Shown here: in pieces, positions 14,519 to 23,337 of the stretch | Layout of the letters: each line of letters begins with the position of its first letter | Numbering within the stretch: position 1 is the stretch's first letter | Origin: Nonomuraea lactucae | GTDB taxonomy: Bacteria > Actinomycetota > Actinomycetes > Streptosporangiales > Streptosporangiaceae | Direction: 5' to 3' | Assembly (NCBI RefSeq): GCF_003313395.1 | Contig: NZ_QNFZ01000279.1 | Coordinates: 1 to 36,064, forward strand | DNA: 36,064 nucleotides | The notes under the pieces: model-generated | Databases searched by the model: none | What the model saw: the letters and a program-made list of their open reading frames with translations, nothing else | What the model was told of the DNA's origin: nothing | Position numbers and translations under genes: made by a program

Positions 14519-16603
14519 CTATTGCTCCCGTTCTACCCAGTCTGGCATCCCGGTTTCGGGTCCCACAAGACGTGATCTTGGAAGGCGGGCCCGGTAGACC
14601 TGCCTGGCACGGGCGTACAGGGCCAGGTGGCCGGCGTGCTGCTCCTCGCAGTCGAAGCGGCCGGACTCCCGCAGCACGGCCTCCAGCCGGTCCAGCCAGT
14701 CCAGGCACCACCGCACGTCCGCCGGCCTGGCCACGTGCCCGCCCGCCACGTCCAGGTAGACCGGGCTGGTGTGCGCGTACGCGCCGGCGTGGTGGTGGGC
14801 GCGCGGGTGCGGCCCGCCGGCGGCGACGGCGACCACGTACGTCGGCTCGCCGACCACCAGCGACGCCGTCAGCCGTCCGGGCGGCCCCTGCGCCAGGACG
14901 CCGTCGCCGGTGCGGATCTCCAGCGTCTCCACCTCGGGCCCGATCGACCGGACCGAGATCTCCACCCGGTCGTCCGGCGCGAGGTCCAGCGTGTCGCCGG
15001 GCTCGTGGCCGTTCACGGTCAGCTCCAGCCACGGCCCTGTGGTGGCGAACGTCCGGCCCAGCAGGATCGCCTCGACGTAGGACTCGGCGGTGAGCGGGCC
15101 GCCGACGTGCGCGTACACCCTGGCCCAGCCGGGCGGGCCGGAGGCGGTGCCGCGGCGGAGGAAGGAGAGCACCACGTCGGTGCCGGCCGTGACCGCGAGC
15201 CTGTTGCCCGCCCCGATCAGGCGGCGGTAGACGGCGGCGGTCCCGGCGATCGAGGAGTGGTTGAGCACGTCGAGGGTGTCTATCAAGCCGAGCGCCGCGT
15301 CGGCGACGATCTCCCTGGCCGAGCAGTCGCGGCCGTGATCGAGCACGACGTCGGGCGGGTCGGTCTCGGAGAACGTCCTGTGGAACGGGTGGCCGTAGCC
15401 GGTCACCCCGCCGAGCGCCCGCAGTTCCTCGCACGCGGTCGCGTTGGGCGGCCAGTCGGCGGTGCCGGAGAAGCCCGAGTGGTAGCGGCCGGGCAGGCCG
15501 CGCACGCCGAACGCGGTGACGTGCCCGACGAGGTCGTTGCGGTACTCCACCCCGATCCTGGCCAGGTGCCTGCCGTCCGACCAGGGCAGGTCGGCGCCCG
15601 CCCAGTGCGTGAGCGCCTCCACGTCGTAGACCCGCTCGCTCGCGACGTTGCCCGCCACCAGGTTGAGCACGTGCAGGTCCTCCCCGTGCTGCGCGGCGGC
15701 GGCGAGCGCGGGCGGGGCGGGCTCCTCGCCCATCCAGTTCATGTGAACGTGCATGTCGCCGCCGTACCAGCCGTGCGCCGCCGCGTCGTAGAGTCGTTCG
15801 GGCGCCAGCTCGACCAGCGTCTCCTCGCCCGCCACGGGCGTCAGCGCGAGGTCCACCTCGGTGTACTCCATGCCACGGGTCACCACCACGGTGACCGGCT
15901 CGGCGGGCACCGCGACCACGAGGTCGTCACCGTGGAAGTACGGCCTGAGGTGCGCGTCCACCTTGTGCGGTGCGCCCGGCGGGTACCAGCCCTGCCCGTT
16001 GCCGCTGGTCACGCTCCACCGGCAGGAGAACCCGGCGCGCAGCCGCAGCGCGGCGGCGGGCGCCCGCCTGGCCAGGGGAGACAGGTCCACGGGCGCCCCG
16101 CCGGCCAGCGCCTCCCGCTCCACCTCGACCACCTTGGCGCCGCGCGGCGGCACCTCGTGCGCCGTGCCGTCCACCACCACCGTGACGGGCTCGTCCCGGC
16201 TGGAGTCGAGCAGCAACGCCGTAGGGGGGAACGGCTCCTCGCCGAGGACGATCCGGGTGTCGGCCTCCAGCGACACGCCTTCCGGGGTGAGCCGGAGCGC
16301 CGCCAGGTTGCCGAGCACGTCGCCGCCGAGCGCGTCGCGCACCACCCGGTCGACGTCCACCTCGCCGAGCCTGCCCTTCAGCTCCTCCCGGGAGGCGCCC
16401 GGATGGCGCTGGGCGAGCTGCCGGAAGCACACCTCCCGGTAGTCGTAGCGCTCGTCCAGGAACACGGTGGCGCGCGCCTGGACGACGTAGCCCAGGGGCG
16501 TCTCCCCCCAGCAGACCCCGTGGTGGTCGCGCAGGTCCCGGTAGTCGGCGAGGGCCCGCGCCACCGGCTCGGGGAGCAACACATGCAGCGGATCGTCACA
16601 CAT
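14519..16603 (-). CDS. CehA/McbA-like PHP-type metallohydrolase
   Basis: A large 694-residue protein. Its C-terminal half carries the metal-binding entry GDMHVHMNW at about residues 282-290, later GYGHPFHRTF, VLNHSSIAG and TAGTDVVLSF, the sequence of His/Asp sites found in PHP-like CehA/McbA carbaryl hydrolases and their many uncharacterised relatives. The N-terminal half is beta-rich without recognised motifs (LLLDSSRDEPVTVVVDG). There is no signal peptide. The start is the ATG after AGGGAG. It is followed by a cupin gene in the same operon. CehA and McbA hydrolyse carbamate esters, but most relatives have unknown substrates, so only a metal-dependent hydrolase can be claimed. Confidence 0.75.
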   Translation of the reverse strand: MCDDPLHVLLPEPVARALADYRDLRDHHGVCWGETPLGYVVQARATVFLDERYDYREVCFRQLAQRHPGASREELKGRLGEVDVDRVVRDALGGDVLGNLAALRLTPEGVSLEADTRIVLGEEPFPPTALLLDSSRDEPVTVVVDGTAHEVPPRGAKVVEVEREALAGGAPVDLSPLARRAPAAALRLRAGFSCRWSVTSGNGQGWYPPGAPHKVDAHLRPYFHGDDLVVAVPAEPVTVVVTRGMEYTEVDLALTPVAGEETLVELAPERLYDAAAHGWYGGDMHVHMNWMGEEPAPPALAAAAQHGEDLHVLNLVAGNVASERVYDVEALTHWAGADLPWSDGRHLARIGVEYRNDLVGHVTAFGVRGLPGRYHSGFSGTADWPPNATACEELRALGGVTGYGHPFHRTFSETDPPDVVLDHGRDCSAREIVADAALGLIDTLDVLNHSSIAGTAAVYRRLIGAGNRLAVTAGTDVVLSFLRRGTASGPPGWARVYAHVGGPLTAESYVEAILLGRTFATTGPWLELTVNGHEPGDTLDLAPDDRVEISVRSIGPEVETLEIRTGDGVLAQGPPGRLTASLVVGEPTYVVAVAAGGPHPRAHHHAGAYAHTSPVYLDVAGGHVARPADVRWCLDWLDRLEAVLRESGRFDCEEQHAGHLALYARARQVYRARLPRSRLVGPETGMPDWVEREQ

Positions 16604-16660
16604 CGGACACTCCCTGGATAGGCCGCGCGCCCGCCATCGTGACACGGATACCCGGTCACG

Positions 16661-18937
16661 TCAGTGTGATTCGAGCGCCCGTTCCAGCGGTGGCGGAGCG
16701 GGAGCGGCGGGCCCGCCGAACGTGCCCTCGCGGCGCACGGTGTGCCAGCGCAGCCGCACGCCCAGCACCGCCGTCGCCAGCGACTGGATCACCACGAGGT
16801 ACATGAGCTGGCGGTAGACGAACTGCTGCAACGGCAGCACCCAGAGCGCGGAGGCCCGTTCGCCGTCCAGCCGCAGCGCGTACCAGCCGGTCAGCGCCTG
16901 GACCACGACGAACCCCGCCCATACCGCCACGACCGGCAGGGGATCACCCACGGCGGTGCTGTAGACGGCCATGAGGTCCACCACGGGCGCGAGCAGCGGC
17001 AGCAGCACCTGGAACATTCCCAGGTAGCCGAGGCAGCGGCGGCCGAACGGCCCGCGCTCCAGCACGGCCCGCCGGTGCTTCCACATGGCCTGCATGGTGC
17101 CGTAGCACCAGCGGTAGCGCTGCTTCCAGAGCTGGCCGAGGGAGGTGGGGGCCTCGGTCCAGGCGAGGGCCTTCTCCTCGTAGACCACCCGCCAGCCGGC
17201 CCGGCACAGCGCCATCGTCAGGTCGGTGTCCTCGGCCAGCGTGTCGGTGCTCACCCCGCCCAGCGCCACCAGCGCCGAACGCCGGAAGGCGCCGATCGCG
17301 CCGGGCACGGTCGCCATGCAGTCGAGCAGTTCGAAGGCCCGCCTGTCGAGGTTGAACCCGATGACGTACTCGATGTGCTGCCAGCGCCCGATCATGCCGC
17401 GCCGGTTGCCGACCTTGGTGTTGCCGCTCACCGCGCCCACGGCCGGGTCGGCGAGCTGGCGTACCAAGTGGCCGATCGTGCCGGGCTCGAAGACGGTGTC
17501 GCCGTCCACCATGACGAGCAGTTCGTGCCTGGCCTCGGCGATGCCGGTGTTGAGCGCGGCCGGCTTGCCGCCGTTGCGCTGACGGATCACCCGTACGTCG
17601 ACGTATCCCAGGCCGGCGGCCAGCTCCGCCGTCCTGTCCGTGGAGCCGTCGTCGACGACGAGGATCTCCAGCTCCCCTTGGTAGTCGGTCTCGGCCAGCG
17701 AGCGCACGGTCGCCTGGATCCCGGCCTCCTCGTTGTAGGCGGGGACGATGACGGTGACCGGCGGGGGTGCGGGCCAGGCGGGCGCGCGGCCCTTGCGCCG
17801 CCTGCCGCCCCGGTTCCGGTGGGCGTGGGCCGCCGCGAGCACGGCGAAGAACGCGAGCCGGGCCAGGGTCAGCACCCCCGCGGCGAGCAGCACCCATGAC
17901 AAGACGCCGGTGATCGTCGCGGAGCCGCGCTGGGCCAGGTTCAGCGCGGAACCGGCGAACAGGTCCACGCCGTCTGCCCGCCGGTGCGCCGACGGCATCC
18001 CGAGCGCCCTGGACACCGTGACCGCCCGGTAGCCCTTGCCGGCGAGCTCCCGCAGCACGAGATCCACGGCCTCCACGGTCTGCCGCCGGTCGCCGCCCGA
18101 GTCGTGCATCATGACGATCGCGCCCTTGTCCCCCGCCGGGAGCGACGACGTGACGATCCGCCGGGTTCCGGGCCGGGCCCAGTCCTTGGTGTCGAGGTCG
18201 GTCAGCACGACGAGGTAACCCTCGGCACCCAGCGCCTTCAGGCTCTCCCACTGCGGGGCGGTGACGGCCTCGGGTGTGGACGAGTACGGCGGGCGGGCCA
18301 GCGTCGTGTGCAGGCCGGTGGCGCCCGCCAGCGCCTTCTGCGTGAGCGACAGCTCCAGCTTGAGGCGCCAGCCGGGCACCGTGGCGAGGTCGGCGTGCGC
18401 GTAGGTGTGGTTGCCCAGCTCGTGCCCCTCGGCCACGATCCGCCGAGCCAGCTCCGGGTGCTCGGCGACCTTGGAGCCGACGGTGAAGAACGTCGCCGTG
18501 GCGCCGTGCCGCTTGAGCGCGTCGAGCACCTTCGGGGTCCAGGCCGGATCGGGACCGTCGTCGAAGGTCAGGGCGACGGTCCGGGCGGGCAGGCGGGCGC
18601 TGGAGGGCTCGCCGGCGGTGAGGTTGAGCACGGGGCCGTCCCGCCGTGCCCGCTCGAGCTCGGGGGAGGGCCGGTCGGTGGCGGGGGGCGGCTGCGCGTG
18701 GGTCTCGCCGACGACGTTGGTCACGTACCCGTTGAGCAGCAGCGCGCCGCCGACCAGCAGGATGCCGACGGCGAGCAGGAACCAGTGGCCCCGAGGATCG
18801 GCCGGTTTCGCGACAGCCGTCACGGGCGGCGGCGGCGCGGTGGTGTCACCGCCGCGCCGCGCCGCGCTCGGGTCCTGCCAGGCCGGGACCGGTGCGGGCG
18901 GCCAGACCTGCCTGTCGTGGCCGGAGGGGTCGTTCAC
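16661..18937 (-). CDS. matB: MatB-like: polysaccharide deacetylase plus GT2 glycosyltransferase
   Basis: A 758-residue membrane enzyme in two parts. After a transmembrane helix at about 47-67 comes an extracellular NodB deacetylase: TFDDGPDPAW (about 122-131) and GNHTYAHADL (the His-x3-His zinc pair, about 170). After a second helix comes a cytosolic GT2 synthase: VIVPAYNEEAG, LVVDDGSTDRT, MVDGDTVFEPG, AEDTDLTM and QRYRW (the QxxRW motif, about 600), ending in several membrane helices. This domain order is that of Streptomyces MatB, which makes a poly-beta-1,6-N-acetylglucosamine-like extracellular matrix with MatA. The GTG start is fixed by the GTGA overlap with the upstream gene, which also matches the matA-matB layout. 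Confidence 0.88.
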   Translation of the reverse strand: MNDPSGHDRQVWPPAPVPAWQDPSAARRGGDTTAPPPPVTAVAKPADPRGHWFLLAVGILLVGGALLLNGYVTNVVGETHAQPPPATDRPSPELERARRDGPVLNLTAGEPSSARLPARTVALTFDDGPDPAWTPKVLDALKRHGATATFFTVGSKVAEHPELARRIVAEGHELGNHTYAHADLATVPGWRLKLELSLTQKALAGATGLHTTLARPPYSSTPEAVTAPQWESLKALGAEGYLVVLTDLDTKDWARPGTRRIVTSSLPAGDKGAIVMMHDSGGDRRQTVEAVDLVLRELAGKGYRAVTVSRALGMPSAHRRADGVDLFAGSALNLAQRGSATITGVLSWVLLAAGVLTLARLAFFAVLAAAHAHRNRGGRRRKGRAPAWPAPPPVTVIVPAYNEEAGIQATVRSLAETDYQGELEILVVDDGSTDRTAELAAGLGYVDVRVIRQRNGGKPAALNTGIAEARHELLVMVDGDTVFEPGTIGHLVRQLADPAVGAVSGNTKVGNRRGMIGRWQHIEYVIGFNLDRRAFELLDCMATVPGAIGAFRRSALVALGGVSTDTLAEDTDLTMALCRAGWRVVYEEKALAWTEAPTSLGQLWKQRYRWCYGTMQAMWKHRRAVLERGPFGRRCLGYLGMFQVLLPLLAPVVDLMAVYSTAVGDPLPVVAVWAGFVVVQALTGWYALRLDGERASALWVLPLQQFVYRQLMYLVVIQSLATAVLGVRLRWHTVRREGTFGGPAAPAPPPLERALESH

Positions 18938-19422
18938 TTCTTCGGCCCCTTCACCCGGTCGGGGTCGCGCCCAGGGGGAGTCCTGAGCTTGCCGGGCGGT
19001 GCGGTCTCGTCGACGGGGCCGGTCGATGGCTCGGTGCTCGGTTCTGTGCTCGGGGCCCGGGTGGGTGACGGCCGGCGCGACGCGGAGCGCACGGGCTCCG
19101 GCTGCCGCGAGGGTGTGGCGGTCCTCGTGGCGGCGGGCGTGGGAGGGGACGAGGTGAGCGTCACCGACGGCGTCGGCCGCCTGGACGGGCTCCTCCCGGG
19201 CGTCGGCGAGCGGTCGGGCGAGGCCGTGCCCACCGCGCCGGAGCGGTCGCCCGGCCACCCGTTCACCGAGAGCGTCGGGTCGGAGAACACACCGCCGATG
19301 ACGACGGCGAACAGGGCGAGGGTCAGCACGCTCGCCGCGATGGAGCCGACCATGACCAGCCGCCTGCGGCGACCGCTCTGGTCGACGAAGACGGCGGGGC
19401 CGCCGGGTTGCTCAGGGAACAC
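18934..19422 (-). CDS. matA: MatA-like membrane-anchored Pro/Ser/Thr-rich protein
   Basis: A 162-residue protein with one transmembrane helix (LVMVGSIAASVLTLALFAVV, about residues 22-41) after a short basic cytosolic N-terminus. An extracellular low-complexity tail follows, rich in Pro, Ser, Thr and Arg with a TEPSTEPSTGP repeat. Sequence alone would not name it. Its translational coupling (GTGA) to a MatB-like bifunctional enzyme is the reason for calling it MatA-like. The GTG start has only a weak ribosome-binding site. The 147-bp region upstream is shared with a divergent small gene and includes the AT-rich AGTTGTAACT palindrome. Confidence 0.6.
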   Translation of the reverse strand: MFPEQPGGPAVFVDQSGRRRRLVMVGSIAASVLTLALFAVVIGGVFSDPTLSVNGWPGDRSGAVGTASPDRSPTPGRSPSRRPTPSVTLTSSPPTPAATRTATPSRQPEPVRSASRRPSPTRAPSTEPSTEPSTGPVDETAPPGKLRTPPGRDPDRVKGPKK

Positions 19423-19569
19423 TCCCGAAATGCTAGTGACCAGTTACAACTTGTGGGGAAATTTGCGGCTTCTCTCGGCGTACCGTGACCGGCGCGGGGT
19501 GTCGGCAGCCGGACAGCCCGGCCTACGGTGGGAAGGAAGTGCGGCAGGCCGCTCTCTGAGGAGGAAGCC

Positions 19570-19818
19570 ATGGCGAGGTTCATGGACGTCCACCACGGCA
19601 TGGTGGGCATCACGCCCGAGGAGTTCCGCGAGGCGCACGACGCCGATCTCGCGATCCAGGACGAGGAGATGGTCAGCTTCGAGCACGCCTGGGCCGACCC
19701 GGACGAGGGCGTCGTCTACTGCCTGTCCGAGGCGCCGAGCGCGGAGGCGGTCCAGCGCATCCACCAGCGGGCCGGTCATCCGGCCGACGAGATCCACGCG
19801 GTGCCGCTGGACCTCTGA
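19570..19818 (+). CDS. DUF4242 / SCO4226-like nickel-binding protein
   Basis: An 82-residue ferredoxin-like protein. It starts ARFMDVHHGMVGITPEEFREAH and ends AVQRIHQRAGHPADEIHAVPL (both given in part), closely resembling Streptomyces SCO4226, described as a small nickel-binding dimer. The HH near residue 9 and the H residues of QRIHQRAGHPADEIH are the plausible ligands. It is monocistronic: GAGGAGG lies 6 nt before the ATG and a strong hairpin follows the stop. Its physiological role is not established. Confidence 0.88.
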   Translation: MARFMDVHHGMVGITPEEFREAHDADLAIQDEEMVSFEHAWADPDEGVVYCLSEAPSAEAVQRIHQRAGHPADEIHAVPLDL

Positions 19819-19833
19819 CCGCTCTCCGCCGTT

Positions 19834-19869
19834 CCCCCTGCGGGCACGGATCGCCGTGCCCGCAGGGGG
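19834..19869 (+). terminator. Hairpin terminator
   Basis: A perfect 16-bp GC-rich stem (CCCCCTGCGGGCACGG and its complement) with loop ATCG, 16 nt after the DUF4242 gene stop. No T tract follows, which is common in high-GC actinomycetes. Confidence 0.65.
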
Positions 19870-19941
19870 AGTGAGCATGTGCCCTGCCCTCTCGTACGCT
19901 GGCTAATCAGAAACCACACCCCAAGTCACCCCAAACCAGTC

Positions 19942-19970
19942 TTGACATCCGCATGCCCCACCCGCACTCT
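19942..19970 (+). promoter_or_regulatory. Promoter of the Rieske/formaldehyde operon
   Basis: TTGACA (19942-19947), 17-nt spacer, CACTCT (19965-19970). Transcription would begin within the adjoining operator. The arrangement TTGAC(A/T), 21-22 nt, CTGTT is also seen before purU and the aldehyde dehydrogenase gene. Confidence 0.55.
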
Positions 19971-19971
19971 G

Positions 19972-19986
19972 TTGCGTATAGCGCTA
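19972..19986 (+). promoter_or_regulatory. Operator site 1, probable IclR target
   Basis: TTGCG-TATAG-CGCTA, directly after the -10 box of the Rieske ferredoxin operon. It is one of the recurrent 15-base pseudo-palindromes in this island, and its position suits repression of transcription start. Confidence 0.7.
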
Positions 19987-20012
19987 GACGTTGCTCTTTG
20001 TGAAACCGGGGT

Positions 20013-20369
20013 GTGACGATGATCCCAGCGTGCCCTCTCGCGTCGTTGCCGCGAGGCGAGGCCCTCCGTCTCGACGTCGATCCGCCCATCGCCGTCTTCC
20101 ACACCGACGACGGCGACATCTTCGCGATCGACGACACCTGCACCCACCAGGACGCCTCGCTGGCGGACGGCTGGCTGGAGGGCTGCGAGATCGAGTGCCC
20201 CCTGCACGCCTCCCGGTTCGACCTGCGCACCGGCCAGGTTGACGCGCCTCCCGCCAAGCGGCCGGTCCGCACCCACCGGGTCGTGGTCGAGGACGGCGTC
20301 ATCTGCGTCGTGCCGTCCGACGCCCCGCCCAACCTGCCTCCGGGCGTCACCCTGAAGGGGCAGGCGTGA
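20013..20369 (+). CDS. Rieske [2Fe-2S] ferredoxin
   Basis: A small soluble Rieske protein of 118 residues. The cluster ligands are plain: CTHQDASL gives Cys and His, and CPLHASRFD the second Cys-x2-His pair. It lacks a catalytic domain, so it is an electron shuttle between the FAD reductase encoded next and the Rieske oxygenase later in the operon. The start is GTG at 20013 or ATG two codons later; neither has a good Shine-Dalgarno, GGGG being the best candidate. It is first in an apparent six-gene operon and overlaps the reductase gene by GTGA. Confidence 0.93.
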   Translation: MTMIPACPLASLPRGEALRLDVDPPIAVFHTDDGDIFAIDDTCTHQDASLADGWLEGCEIECPLHASRFDLRTGQVDAPPAKRPVRTHRVVVEDGVICVVPSDAPPNLPPGVTLKGQA

Positions 20370-21538
20370 AGACGGTCTGCGTGGTCGGCGCCTCGCTGGC
20401 CGGCCTGCTCACGGCGCGGGCCCTGCGCGGCCAGGGGTACGCGGGACGGCTCGTCGTCATCGGCGAGGAGACGCACCGGCCCTACGACCGGCCGCCGCTG
20501 TCCAAGGACTACCTCAAGGGCGTGATCGGCGAGGCCGACCTGGCGCTGGAGGGCGACGGCGAGGACCCGGCCATCGAGTGGCGCCTGGGCGTGGCCGCCA
20601 CCGGCCTGGACGCGGCCGCCCGCCGGATCACGCTCAGCGACGGCACCTCCATCGCGGCCGACGGCATCGTGATCGCCACCGGGGCCGCCGCGCGCAGGCT
20701 GCCGGGCACGGAGGGGCTGCGCGGCGTCCACACGCTGCGCACGCTGGACGACGCCCGCGCCCTCCGCGGCGACCTGGAGACCGCCGGGCGGCTCGTCGTG
20801 ATCGGCGGCGGCTTCATCGGCGCCGAGGTCGCCGCCACGGCCCGCGAGCTCGGCCTCGACGTCACGCTCGTGGAGTCGGGGGAGGCGCCGCTCGCCGGCG
20901 TCGTCGGCCTCACGATGGCCCACGCCCTCGCCGAGCTGCACGAGAAGCGCGGCGTCCGGCTGATCCGCGGCGCGTACGTCACCGAGGTAACCGGCACCGG
21001 CCGGGCCGACGGCGTACGGCTCGCGGACGGCACCCACCTGCCCGCCGACGTCGTGGTCGTCGGCATCGGCGCGACGCCCAGCACCGGCTGGCTGGAGGGC
21101 AGCGGCGTCGAGCTGGGCGACGGGGTCGTCTGCGACGAGGGCGGCGGCACGTCCGTGCCCGGGATCGTGGCCGTCGGCGACTGCGCGGCGTGGTTCGATC
21201 CCGCGCTGGGCCGCCACCACAGGATCGAGCACTGGACCGGCGCCCGCCAGCGGGCCACGGTCGCGGCGGCCACGCTGCTGTCCGGCGGCACCGCCCGCCC
21301 CGAGCCCGCCCGGCCGGCCTACTTCTGGTCCGACCAGTTCGACGTGAAGATCCAGTTCATCGGGCACGCCCGCGACGCCGACACGGTCACCGTGGAGGAG
21401 GGCGACCCCGCGCACAACAGCTTCCTCGCCGTCTACCGGCAAGGAGACCGGCCCGTGGCGGTGCTGGGCGTCAACCAGGTCCGGCTGTTCACCCGCTGGC
21501 GCCGCCATCTGGAGACCGCGCCCGCCCAGACCGGCTGA
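20366..21538 (+). CDS. FAD-dependent ferredoxin reductase (BphA4 type)
   Basis: A 390-residue pyridine nucleotide-disulfide-type oxidoreductase. VVGASLAGLLTARALR is the FAD Rossmann motif, RPPLSKDYLKG and VIATGAAARRLPG are family blocks, RLVVIGGGFIGAEVAATA is the NAD(P)H-binding motif, and VPGIVAVGDCAAW is the second FAD site. EHWTGARQRATVAAATLLSG and FWSDQFD near the C-terminus are typical of reductases of Rieske oxygenase systems. It should pass electrons from NAD(P)H to the Rieske ferredoxin. The start is GTG overlapping the ferredoxin stop as GTGA. Confidence 0.92.
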   Translation: MKTVCVVGASLAGLLTARALRGQGYAGRLVVIGEETHRPYDRPPLSKDYLKGVIGEADLALEGDGEDPAIEWRLGVAATGLDAAARRITLSDGTSIAADGIVIATGAAARRLPGTEGLRGVHTLRTLDDARALRGDLETAGRLVVIGGGFIGAEVAATARELGLDVTLVESGEAPLAGVVGLTMAHALAELHEKRGVRLIRGAYVTEVTGTGRADGVRLADGTHLPADVVVVGIGATPSTGWLEGSGVELGDGVVCDEGGGTSVPGIVAVGDCAAWFDPALGRHHRIEHWTGARQRATVAAATLLSGGTARPEPARPAYFWSDQFDVKIQFIGHARDADTVTVEEGDPAHNSFLAVYRQGDRPVAVLGVNQVRLFTRWRRHLETAPAQTG

Positions 21539-21586
21539 AGACCCGGGCTGAAAAGGCCGAAGCAGCCTGAAAACAGGAGTGAATCA

Positions 21587-22672
21587 ATGGCTCATGAAGT
21601 ACGCGGCGTGGTCGCGACGGGCAAGGGCAAGCCGGTCAGCCTCGAGACGATCCTGGTCCCGGACCCGGGTCCCGGCGAGGCGCTCGTGAAGGTGCAGGCG
21701 TGCGGTGTCTGCCACACCGACCTGCACTACCGCGAGGGCGGCATCAACGACGACTTCCCGTTCCTGCTCGGCCACGAGGCCGCCGGAGTGGTCGAGGCGG
21801 TCGGACCCGACGTCACGGACGTCGCCCCCGGCGACTTCGTGATCCTCAACTGGCGCGCGGTCTGCGGGTCGTGCCGCTCCTGCCTGCGGGGCCGCCCGCA
21901 GTACTGCTTCGCCACCCACAACGCCACCCAGAAGATGACGCTCACCGACGGCACGCCGCTCAGCCCCGCGCTCGGCATCGGCGCGTTCGCCGACAAGACG
22001 CTGGTCGCCGCCGGGCAGTGCACCAAGGTGGACCCGGCCGCCTCCCCGGCCGCCGCCGGGCTGCTGGGCTGCGGCGTGATGGCCGGACTCGGCGCGGCCG
22101 TGAACACCGGCGCGGTCAGCCGCGGCGACTCGGTCGCGGTCATCGGCTGCGGCGGCGTAGGCAACGCCGCCATCGCCGGGGCCAACCTGGTCGGCGCGAC
22201 CACGATCATCGCCGTGGACGTGGACGACCGGAAGCTGGAGTGGGCGCGCGGCTTCGGCGCCACGCACACCGTGAACGCCGGGCAGGCCGACCCCGTCGAC
22301 GCGGTCAGGGAGCTCACCGGCGGCAACGGCGCGGACGTGGTGATCGACGCCGTGGGCCGGCCGGAGACGTTCAGGCAGGCGTTCTACGCCCGCGACCTGG
22401 CCGGCACCGCCGTGCTCGTGGGCGTGCCCACCCCCGAGATGACGCTGGAGCTGCCGCTGCTCGACGTCTTCGGCCGGGGCGGCGCGCTGAAGTCCAGCTG
22501 GTACGGCGACTGCCTGCCGAGCCGCGACTTCCCCATGCTCGTCTCGCTCTACCTTCGGGGCCGGTTCGACCTGAACGCGTTCGTCACCGAGACCGTCGGA
22601 CTGGACGGTGTCGAGGACGCCTTCGCCAAGATGCACCGCGGCGAGGTGCTCCGTTCCGTGGTGGTGCTGTGA
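21587..22672 (+). CDS. mscR: S-(hydroxymethyl)mycothiol dehydrogenase (MscR)
   Basis: Zinc-dependent medium-chain alcohol dehydrogenase of 361 residues, strongly like Mycobacterium tuberculosis AdhE2/MscR (Rv2259). Catalytic zinc ligands are C42 (in CGVCHTD) and H63 (GHEAAG). The structural zinc cysteines are C93, C96, C99 and C107. The NAD fold shows [11 protein letters not shown] at about 180. Conserved blocks [36 protein letters not shown] (quoted in part) and [15 protein letters not shown] distinguish MscR from ordinary alcohol dehydrogenases. It oxidises the formaldehyde-mycothiol adduct to S-formylmycothiol with NAD+. In this operon the formaldehyde would come from the Rieske demethylase. 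The stop overlaps the next start as TGATG. An AGGAG lies 6 nt before the start. Confidence 0.93.
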   Translation: MAHEVRGVVATGKGKPVSLETILVPDPGPGEALVKVQACGVCHTDLHYREGGINDDFPFLLGHEAAGVVEAVGPDVTDVAPGDFVILNWRAVCGSCRSCLRGRPQYCFATHNATQKMTLTDGTPLSPALGIGAFADKTLVAAGQCTKVDPAASPAAAGLLGCGVMAGLGAAVNTGAVSRGDSVAVIGCGGVGNAAIAGANLVGATTIIAVDVDDRKLEWARGFGATHTVNAGQADPVDAVRELTGGNGADVVIDAVGRPETFRQAFYARDLAGTAVLVGVPTPEMTLELPLLDVFGRGGALKSSWYGDCLPSRDFPMLVSLYLRGRFDLNAFVTETVGLDGVEDAFAKMHRGEVLRSVVVL

Positions 22673-23295
22673 TGCGCGTCGAGCGCCTGGTCACCTCGGG
22701 CACGTTCAGCCTGGACGGCGGGACGTGGGAGGTGGACAACAACGTCTGGCTGCTGGGCGACGACGACCAGGTCCTGGTCGTCGACGCGGCCCACGACGCC
22801 GACGCGATCGCGACGGCCGTGGGCGACCGCCGGGTCGTCGGGATCGCGTGCACGCACGCGCACGACGACCACGTGAACGCCGCGCCCGAGCTGGCCGCGC
22901 GCACGGGCGGTCCCGTGCTGCTGCACCCCGACGACGAGGTGCTGTGGAAGCTGGCGCACCGGTCGGCGGCCCCGGACCGCTCGCTGGCGAACGGGCAGAT
23001 CATCCGGGTCGGCGACTCGGCCGTGCACGTGCTGCACACCCCCGGGCACGCTCCCGGCGCGGTCTGCCTGTACGTGCCGGAGCTGGACGCGCTGTTCTCC
23101 GGAGACACGCTCTTCCAGGGCGGCCCGGGCGCCACGGGCAGGTCGTACAGCGATTTCCCCACCATCATCGCGTCGATCAGCCGGACCCTGCTCACGCTGC
23201 CCGCCGAGACCGTGGTGCACACGGGGCACGGCGACGACACCAGCATCGGAGCCGAGGCTCCGCATCTCGAGGACTGGATCCGCCGCGGCCACTGA
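22672..23295 (+). CDS. Metallo-beta-lactamase-fold hydrolase, partner of MscR
   Basis: A 207-residue MBL-fold protein of glyoxalase II type. Metal ligands: THAHDDH (H62, H64, D66, H67), H126 in HTPGHAPG, D145 in SGDTLF, H186 in HTGHG, the full binuclear set. It follows mscR with a TGATG overlap. The same adjacency is known from mycobacteria (Rv2259-Rv2260). By analogy with glyoxalase II acting on S-acylglutathione, a likely role is hydrolysis of S-formylmycothiol to formate and mycothiol; that is inference. The protein is cytosolic, with no signal peptide. There is no other S-formyl-thiol hydrolase in the operon. Confidence 0.88.
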   Translation: MRVERLVTSGTFSLDGGTWEVDNNVWLLGDDDQVLVVDAAHDADAIATAVGDRRVVGIACTHAHDDHVNAAPELAARTGGPVLLHPDDEVLWKLAHRSAAPDRSLANGQIIRVGDSAVHVLHTPGHAPGAVCLYVPELDALFSGDTLFQGGPGATGRSYSDFPTIIASISRTLLTLPAETVVHTGHGDDTSIGAEAPHLEDWIRRGH

Positions 23296-23337
23296 ACCCG
23301 GCCCTTCCACCCAGGCGTTACACAGAGGAGAAGTCCC

